Shown here one piece after another: positions 56,742 to 64,000 of a stretch of 64,000 nucleotides of DNA. Positions within the stretch are counted from its first letter, which is position 1. The number at the start of each line of letters is the position of its first letter. The stretch is from Margaritifera margaritifera (taxonomy: Eukaryota > Mollusca > Bivalvia > Unionida > Margaritiferidae): assembly GCA_029931535.1 (NCBI GenBank), contig JAQPZY010000548.1, forward strand, positions 124,001-188,000, written 5' to 3'. Below the pieces are notes generated by a model that saw nothing but the letters and a program-made list of their open reading frames with translations, searched no databases and was not told the origin of the DNA. Made by a program: the position numbers and the translations under genes.

Positions 56742-59700
56742 CCAGCATGAACTTTTGGCTGGGTCAGTGAAGAGAGAAACAATCGCGTAACAGTAAATGC
56801 GATAAATGATTTTGTTACCTCAGGAGTATCGATATTCCGTTCCAATCTCTTTGGAATATATAATGTGATTGATAAATTACAAAAGCTATTTTCCAGATCT
56901 TGTACCAGCTGATTGCTAAAGAGGTGGGATAACACAAGATTGGTAATTATGACTGTAGCCAGTGTTTTATAATTGTCTCATATCCTTTCATACACAATTT
57001 TTTCGATCGCCAGTCATGTTTTCATTCTCAATTAAAGACTACTTGCGTTTGAATTCATTACAGTTTGGTGAGATATATTTAAGTGCGAAATTGCGGATAG
57101 CACAGTAGTTTAGGGGGTAGAAAAACACCAGTAAATATGGTATACGAGTAATGGTGTGTCACTGTACATTTACAGTAGTCTAATTGTTTTTAACATAACA
57201 ATAGCTGGATATAAATTTCGATTTCATTTATTGTTAACTTCCCTTGAGGAAGTAGTATTGACACTCTTTTGGTTTGCTTTGTTTCACATTTGAGTTACGA
57301 TCTGATTCTTTCTGTTCAACAGTTAGGTATATACCATTCATATGTATATGTTATGTGTGTGTGATTTTATTTAATATTATAAGACTTCCACTAGTTTATG
57401 CATGTATTCAGTCGTATCTCCAAACACAAGCACATTTTAAGCTGTGACTCTCTAAGAATCTCAAATACTAGTAAAACAAAGAGCTAAATTAAGCAATATG
57501 TATGAACCTTTTGCAGGTTTATTCGTTTAAACTGTCATATTTCCTGGTACGAATTCTAAACCATGACTGTCGAAGAAATTGTACTATACGGTAATTATCT
57601 AGGGGCATTGTATTCTTTCTCACATGATGATGTAAATAATGAAGCATTTTATACGAATGTAAAAACATACGTTGACCAGTGGAAATCTCATGATTCATGA
57701 CTTGTTACAAGATGACCAAATGATTTTATTTGTACTTTATATGCATCAACACAGAAACATATATGTAGAAAAAATATATTTGCACAGAATAATCAACATC
57801 AGTGTACATATTCCAGATCATTCACAATATGAAATTGGTGAATCTCAATGACGCCGTTTGTTTATAATGTATATTCGTCTGCAAGGTAATATATTACATG
57901 ACTCAGGAAATTTGTCCCAAGTACTCGCCCCTGGGAGAAGTAAGTTGTACCTGTTTAAAAAAATAAAGTAGGCTTCCCTTGCTACATGTTCTAGATTAAC
58001 GACAAGTAGGCAAAGTAAGCAAATAGTAATTGACGTACGCTAGATGTTAAGAGATGTTGAAGTTCTGTGCTTGTTAAGACTAGAAGATGCAGAGATATCT
58101 TCTCAAGGTGCGAATCTGCATCTAATTGTGCCAGGGACGAGTAAGTAGCAAAGTGTGCTCGGTACAGCAATTTTTACAGGGTTAGGACGAAAGGTCAAGT
58201 GGTTTTCCTGAGCCATATTTATGTATATATTACTCAATATTTAGATTTGTTTGTGTAATCCAATTCTTTTTACACTCTTTTGCATTGCTTTCTCTCATCG
58301 ATTGTAGTCTTTGTTCAACCGAGGAAATAAATACATCAATCAATCAATTTTCTGCATCAAAGTTAAAACTGATGCAAAAGGCCATGTTTTGTTTCAGAGA
58401 GAGAGAGAGAGAGAGCTGTATCACTTCCATCGTCCCTTACTCTATCCCTTAGGGGAGAGTCGACAGCCCTTCAGTATCTCTAGTAAGGCCTAATTATTTC
58501 TTATATCAATATAATCCCAAATGAAACTTTTTAAAAGATAGCAAGTTTCCTGTTAATAGCATAGTGAATCCCATAATTAGTTCCCTACCATCAGGATTTC
58601 GCTTTGTAAAGCAATTGGTCACGTGTTGTATTTTCTCGCTGCAGACTTGATAAAACACTTTTTCGAAGGAAATATTGAGATTATGTTATCCTGCCTATAT
58701 GGACGTGCATGTGTGAGTGCGCGCGTGAGTAATATCGTCCAACTGTGTCCCTATATCGTTTGACTTAAGAGACTTTGAAATCTGGGATATGATCAGGGCT
58801 TGTCCTCAGATATGCAAAACGTTTTTCAAATTTGGATCCATCCCCTAGTTGCGGAATTTGGTGTGGGTGTGGTGTAAGGGGCGGAAGTTGAGAAAACTAA
58901 GGAAAGCGTGTGAATAATCCTTTTCCGCTGCAGACTTGATAAAAAAAAACAATAGACACAAGATGATAGGACTTCAACTTGATTAAGGGGATCTTTGCCG
59001 GCATTGTGTATAACTTGAACATAGACGTCATCCCTGGCATTAACTAAACAAAAGTCTGTATTCGTTTCTTCGACTATGTGATTTGTCCTTTTAGCTGATT
59101 TAAATTTCACAGTATATACAATTATTAAAGTACACTGTTTTATTGTTTTGTTTCTTCGTTACATATGTCTCGAGTATAACAAATTCAATTGCCCATTTGT
59201 TTACACTTTATTATAAATTAAAGGTTAATTAATAAGATAAGGAGTTATTGCATGACACTGGGGATACATCTGAGCGAATAGGATGTTTTTATCCTACAAG
59301 AAACATAATTCTGACCCATACACTAAAGTTATGGATTATGCAGACGTGTCAATAATAAGTTTGCATAAAATCATGTGTACAAAGGATTGCATTGGGTACT
59401 TCTTTGTAATGTTTTATTTGCATTTCAAAATTCAGAAATAGTCACACATTGAGAAAAATTAAAATGTGGTTAAATGATCATGCTTGAGTACTGAAGTGTC
59501 AATTTTACCTAATCACTCACACGGTTAGTAATGAAGGACTTCGTGGTAACTTAGTGAGCGTTTAGGTAACATTTACACTTCGATAAATACTCAGCCATGA
59601 TCATTTAATCCTTTTAATTTCAATAATTTCAATTTTCTTCCTTTCTGACATCAAATCGACGACATCTTAATTTTTGGTAGTTTTCTTTCAATACTCTCTT

Positions 59701-62140
59701 CTCGTGGCTCCAGAATACCCAGCTCCATCTTCGCTAGCCAATGGTTTTCGGTCCACTTCGTTCATCATCGATGTAGAATTAAGTGTATCAAAGACACTTG
59801 GCTATGGAACATGATCTAGTCCGTACGGAATCACAACACAAGAGTTGATGAAGGTCACACTGATGTTTTATTGAATAAAGATACTTTATATTTTTAGCAT
59901 TCATTGTTCTTGCTTTCTTCGCGTCTCGATAGTTCCCAAAAGAATCATGTCCATTTGTATTAACATCCACTGTTCTTGCGTCATATGACAATGACTCTGA
60001 ATAACAACTGTTTGGTTCCGCGAACATAATTTTAAACCCAAAATTCAATAATTTATCAAGGTAGAGCTGCTCGTAAAGCCTGTCCCACGTTTTGTTTAGC
60101 TACAGAGGTGAGTATTGGAGGCCAGGAAGGGTTGTACGATTACAGTTTTGAACTTCTAATCGGGGATTTTATCTTAGATTGCAAATTTTTATCTGAGGTC
60201 ACAGGGAGTCGGGTGGGGTGATGGTTTAGACATTATTGCTGCAAGGAGTTGACACACACAAAGCTTGACAGAAAGTATATTGGAAACCGATTTGTAATTT
60301 TAAGTCGTCACCCATAATTTACTCAGGTGTAAATAATTCAAGGTCAGTATCACTTGACCGTTTCCAGCCACATGACAGAAAATGCAGAACAACTGGAATT
60401 ATTATTACATGAGAGCCGTTCATTGAGTTTTCGTCTTAGAGGTCACTCGCAACCTATCGCAAATTTGTATTACTGAGAACATACCATATCATATCGTAAA
60501 CATGCCATCCTCCTCCTCCTCCTCCTCCTCATCATCATCATCATCATCATCATCATCAATTATTTCACAAATAACAAAAAATATCTAAGATCTTAATAAC
60601 CGTACTTTTGTTAGTTTTCTCCTTTGTGTGACGATCAATGATTCCTTGCACGTGAAGAAAATGATTATTTTTACATGATAATTAGGCTTTATGATGAATA
60701 CGTCTACTCGATACCATGTTTAAGTTACAATAAACCTCCTGGGATAATATATTCATGCAAATTGCTTATATTAAGCATTACAAATTTCTATTTGGACTCG
60801 AAATGACTGCCAAATGGTAACTAGTGTTTGAAAAGGGCTCTAAAACACGATTTCAATTTCAGTAAATGAATGTATCTGCGATCAAAGTTGCATTTTATGA
60901 ATTAACTTTTGTGCACGATTGAGGTTAAAGCTGACTTAATCATGCACTGCATTTTAATTTATACCTTTTTATGAGAACTGTATAGTCATTTACATTTTTA
61001 TACGACGGCTTATTTCTTTATATAGCAAGTGTATTTGCATTATTGTGTATGAGAATAACTGTTAAAATATAATCCATACTGAAAATTCGAGGATCAAACG
61101 TCATCATACTTCTCAGTGTATTATCTATGTCAACTCTACCTTTTCTTGGTACTACTTGATTCCAAAAACGAACGAGCATGGGAAGACTCATGAAATAAAT
61201 GAAGGAACCAATTTTGTAGATACATCAAATTGTTCAAATAAAATGGTAGTGAACGAACAGAAAGATACATGGATGAGCAAATAAATGAACAATTGAATTA
61301 TTAAAGAGAATAAAATTCAATTGATAAATAAAATGTTTCACTTATCAGACCAAACCAGGCATTTCGAATATTTCAAGTATTTATCATGAATTGCTACGCT
61401 GGTACAAATAAAAAATGTGTTCATACAGGTGCACTAGAGTTCACTAGAAGTTCACTACCTGATGCACCATTGTTCACTAGGGATTAACCTCTGGTACATT
61501 ATGATTTTTATTTCTAGTCTACACATATTGCAAAAGAAGTGCACAATGTGTAAAGTTTAGTCTCAAACGTCCAGTAAGTTTGATATTATATGCCCATAAA
61601 ATGTTATCCCTAGAGCTCGCAGAAAATAAATCTATAAAAGCAAATAAAACGGGACAAGTCCATCTTGTATGTAAACAGGAAACGAGTTAAGGGTACGCAA
61701 ACCAGTAGAATTAATTTCTGATCATTACTGATACGCTTACTCTCACCTAAACCGGATAGGTGAGGTGTTTCAATGCTTACATCTACAATAATTAATCATT
61801 TTTTAGTCATTTTACTTAGAATAAAACAATACAAGATGATATCCCTAATGATGTTTGGTGCCATTGTATGTTTACAATAATATTACATAAAACATTGCAG
61901 ATTTACCTCAGTCCACCAATGTATACAATTTTTTTTATTAAAGGAAACGAGGATTTGCCTTTTATGAGATATTCTGTCATGTCTTGAAGATAGGATGATA
62001 ATTTGTGGACATGTAATCTCATTTCATGATCCAGATATTCTTATATCCTTCTGTTGGGTACCCATTACAGGAAGTTATAGGTCTACCCGGGTTTCCTTGT
62101 TTCTGGATTTTAGTTAGAAGATAAAATCTTACCGCTTTAG
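56742..62140. other. Receptor 3' flank and gene-poor stretch
   Basis: AT-rich. Simple repeats: GA at 58397-58414, TCC/TCA at 60508-60556. A 20-bp phrase CGCTGCAGACTTGATAAAA occurs at about 58637 and 58927. No exon, RNA gene or mobile-element end could be supported. Confidence 0.4.
60508..60556. repeat. (TCC)n(TCA)n trinucleotide repeat
   Basis: Six to seven TCC units followed by about nine TCA units. Confidence 0.95.
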
Positions 62141-62417
62141 GATTTTCCGGGCCTAAGTAGTCTTTGGTTTGCTAGTCAATGTGTCCTGTTTGGTACGCTT
62201 CATCAAAACTATTTCATAATATTGTCCCAAACCGGACACGTGTATCAGCAAGCCCAAGAATACTTAAAGATATCAGAATATCTGGATCATTTCATAAGAC
62301 TACATGTTCACATATTGCTATCCTATCTTCGGGACACGACAGGTTTTATCTCATAAAAAGCAAAGCAAGTGAACCATTGCCGCCCAATACAATGCTTGTT
62401 TCCTTAGACATCACATC

Positions 62418-62418
<1 letters not shown>

Positions 62419-62502
<84 letters not shown>
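62419..62502. repeat. (AC)n then (TA)n microsatellite
   Basis: AC run 62419-62451 followed by a TA run to the edge of the LTR. It continues beyond the LTR at 63367. Confidence 0.97.
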
Positions 62503-62506
<4 letters not shown>

Positions 62507-63362
62507 ACGGAATTATGTATCATTTTGTTTTTAAATAATGGTATAGTTTTATGATCTCTGCATAATAGGCTAACAGCTGTCGTCTTGCAGAAAGTACATA
62601 TACGGTACATGTGACCTAGTACATTTGGTCTTGGGAAAATCAATATTGTCGGTTAAGCATGAGTCATGTCACGTGACCTAGCTCGTGAGAATTTGTACTT
62701 TTAAACTTCTGACCTAGATTTTGCAATCCCAGAGGAGTGATTCATTTGATTGACCAGAAATTAGAGTTTAATATCACAATTCTGATGTGTTTATTTGAGA
62801 CGTAGAATAATTGGGTTTTTGTTTGATTTAAACAGTCAGAAGCTATATAATAAGATGTATTGGAGCGTTCGTCATTCTTTCATAGTACGTTCAGTCTGAG
62901 AGGTCATAAACGAGACTGGTTCATTTTGTGTGTGGTACTCTGCTACAGTGATATTATTATTATACAGTACATTTCGGATTTAGTACTGTTACTTAAATTT
63001 TAAGAATTATTTAGCTCTGTGGAATTATCGGAAACATTTTTAGAACTTGTGTGATATTCCATATTCACAAGGATTACTTGGAATTAATAACACTTGGATA
63101 TAACTGATTCTTGTTAATACATCAGCACTTTGGAGGTTTAATTCGGAACCTACTTCATTCGGAATAGTTGGATTAACTTCCGGATCAGTGAACTTTAGAA
63201 CAATCTAGGACATTTAAGGATATTCTATACTGTAAGTTATTTTTAATTCTTTCACATTGATTGTTTATTTAAATATTTTAATATTTCAGGAAATTAAATA
63301 TTTGTGTTTAAATCTTGAAAGTGTGTTTGAGTCTTTTCTTTTGTTACATTACCCCTAGTCGT

Positions 63363-63366
<4 letters not shown>
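62503..63366 (+). mobile_element. Solo LTR, 864 bp, inserted in a TA microsatellite
   Basis: Starts TGTTACGG and ends CGTAACA, the TG...CA form of LTRs with an inverted TGTTACG/CGTAACA. TA repeat lies directly on both sides (ATAT duplication possible, but not provable within TA repeat). Inside are a palindromic GTCACGTGAC at 62668 and TATATAA at 62844, followed by a likely start region (CGTTCGTCATTCTTTCATAG). No internal retroviral genes, so it arose by recombination between the two LTRs of a Gypsy-like element. Orientation is taken from the TATA box. Confidence 0.75.
62844..62850 (+). promoter_or_regulatory. TATA box of the solo LTR
   Basis: TATATAA about 340 bp into the LTR, followed 30-40 bp later by GAGCGTTCGTCATTC. 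Confidence 0.5.

Positions 63367-63416
<50 letters not shown>
63367..63416. repeat. (TA)n microsatellite, right half
   Basis: Pure TA, evidently the same run as 62452-62502 before the LTR inserted. Confidence 0.95.
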
Positions 63417-63419
<3 letters not shown>

Positions 63420-64000
63420 CCGCCCACTCGTTTCTTACGTAAACTTCTAGAGCTAGTCTTAAGTTCAATAACTTTGTATTCAATAAATAAAACTACCTTT
63501 AAATCAATGAAAGAGCAAAAGGTACCAAGATGGCCCCCTCGTATGCCAATGTGCTTATGGGAAGACTGGAGGGTCAACTTGTAGCATCGGTGGAAATTGC
63601 ACCACACTAGTGGGTACGCTTTATCGATGATATAGAAATGAAGTGGCAACACGGAAAAGAAAATCTGCATAACTTCATATCAAAAGCAAATAACTTCCAT
63701 CTTTCAATAAAATTCACGGCAGAAGTCTCCACCTCAAACCACGCTTTACTGGACACAACAACCAGACTGGTAGGAAACAAACTCCACACAAACATCTACT
63801 CAGGACCAACTGATAAACACCAGTATCTTCTCCCATCCAGTTGTCCCCTAAAGCATTTCATTCAGGACATCCCTTACAGCCAGGCACTAAAGATACGAGG
63901 AATTTGCTCCGTCGATGAAATATTCCAAAAAGGGTCTGAAGAGTTGTCCGAACATTTGATGAACTGACGCTACGACAATGACCTGATAACGGAGGCAACA

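Larger units (their letters stand above)
62150..64000 (+). mobile_element. Penelope-like retroelement, interrupted; continues past the window
   Basis: The reverse transcriptase of a Penelope-like element is split in two. Before the break: LDHFIRLHVHILLSYLRDTT (about 62270-62350) and, in another frame, LPPNTMLVSLDITS. After the break, from 63417: DPPTRFLRKLLELVL, then GTKMAPSYANVLMGRLEGQL, RFIDDIEMKWQHG (catalytic Y/F-I-D-D motif), NNFHLSIKFTAEVSTSN, PTDKHQYLLPSSCPLKHFIQ, PYSQALKIRGICS. Frameshifts and a stop just before the IDD motif show decay. The expected GIY-YIG endonuclease would lie beyond 64000. Confidence 0.87.

Noticed and set aside
59690..60048. Minus-strand frames containing SYDARTVDVNTNGHDSFGNY and ASEDGAGYSGATRREY, resembling a receptor tail
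   Set aside because: Two different frames, no acceptable splice sites and no other exon nearby; kept only as a weak possibility.
1..64000. CRISPR array, operon or bacterial-type gene cluster
   Set aside because: No evenly spaced direct repeats with unique spacers; the introns, LINEs and SINEs show this is animal nuclear DNA.

Overview
Animal genomic DNA: AT-rich, spliced genes with long introns, many microsatellites and a dense load of transposons of very different classes (Tx1/L1-type LINEs, DIRS, Penelope, LTR, Crypton-like, hAT, two Polinton/Mavericks). Together with a SINE tail resembling those of molluscs and an immunoglobulin-receptor gene, this suggests a lophotrochozoan, most likely a bivalve mollusc; the species cannot be fixed from sequence alone.

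Layout. 0-6 kb: a LINE fragment, a tRNA-derived SINE and a small hAT element. 7.3-10.9 kb: two phase-1 exons that splice into the C-terminal tail of an unidentified plus-strand gene. 9-17 kb: tandem repeats, palindromic elements and a broken minus-strand tyrosine recombinase with a DUF3504-like (Crypton-type) domain. 18.2-20.6 kb: a decayed DIRS retroelement (gag, RNase H, tyrosine recombinase) with a nested inverted-repeat element. 21-22.6 kb: a tandemly duplicated repeat whose second copy is split by a 6753-bp Polinton/Maverick (22608-29360), complete with about 200-bp terminal inverted repeats and a near-perfect 6-bp target duplication. It carries broken DNA polymerase B, capsid and integrase genes, an apparent BIR (IAP-type) domain, a family of W-E-E repeat ORFs and a 31-residue-repeat ORF. 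29.5-31.4 kb: a minus-strand LINE. 32-33 kb: a diverged tandem array. 33.5-41.2 kb: a second, GC-richer and more decayed Polinton (DNA polymerase B, integrase N-terminus, major capsid protein, a small membrane-hairpin ORF) interrupted by a LINE endonuclease fragment.

44.06-56.74 kb: the one well-supported host gene, an eight-exon receptor with signal peptide, three Ig domains, stalk, transmembrane helix and a tyrosine-motif cytoplasmic tail. Every extracellular intron is phase 1. Its introns hold a full-length hAT element, a 35-bp minisatellite and large foldback repeats. The last exon has an in-frame stop followed by 47 further open codons that look like receptor tail.

57-62 kb shows no gene I can support. 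62.1-64 kb is a Penelope-like reverse transcriptase split by a microsatellite into which a solo LTR has inserted.

No bacterial features, CRISPR arrays or operons are present. The genes do not form a pathway: the window is one receptor gene, part of another, and nested mobile DNA.
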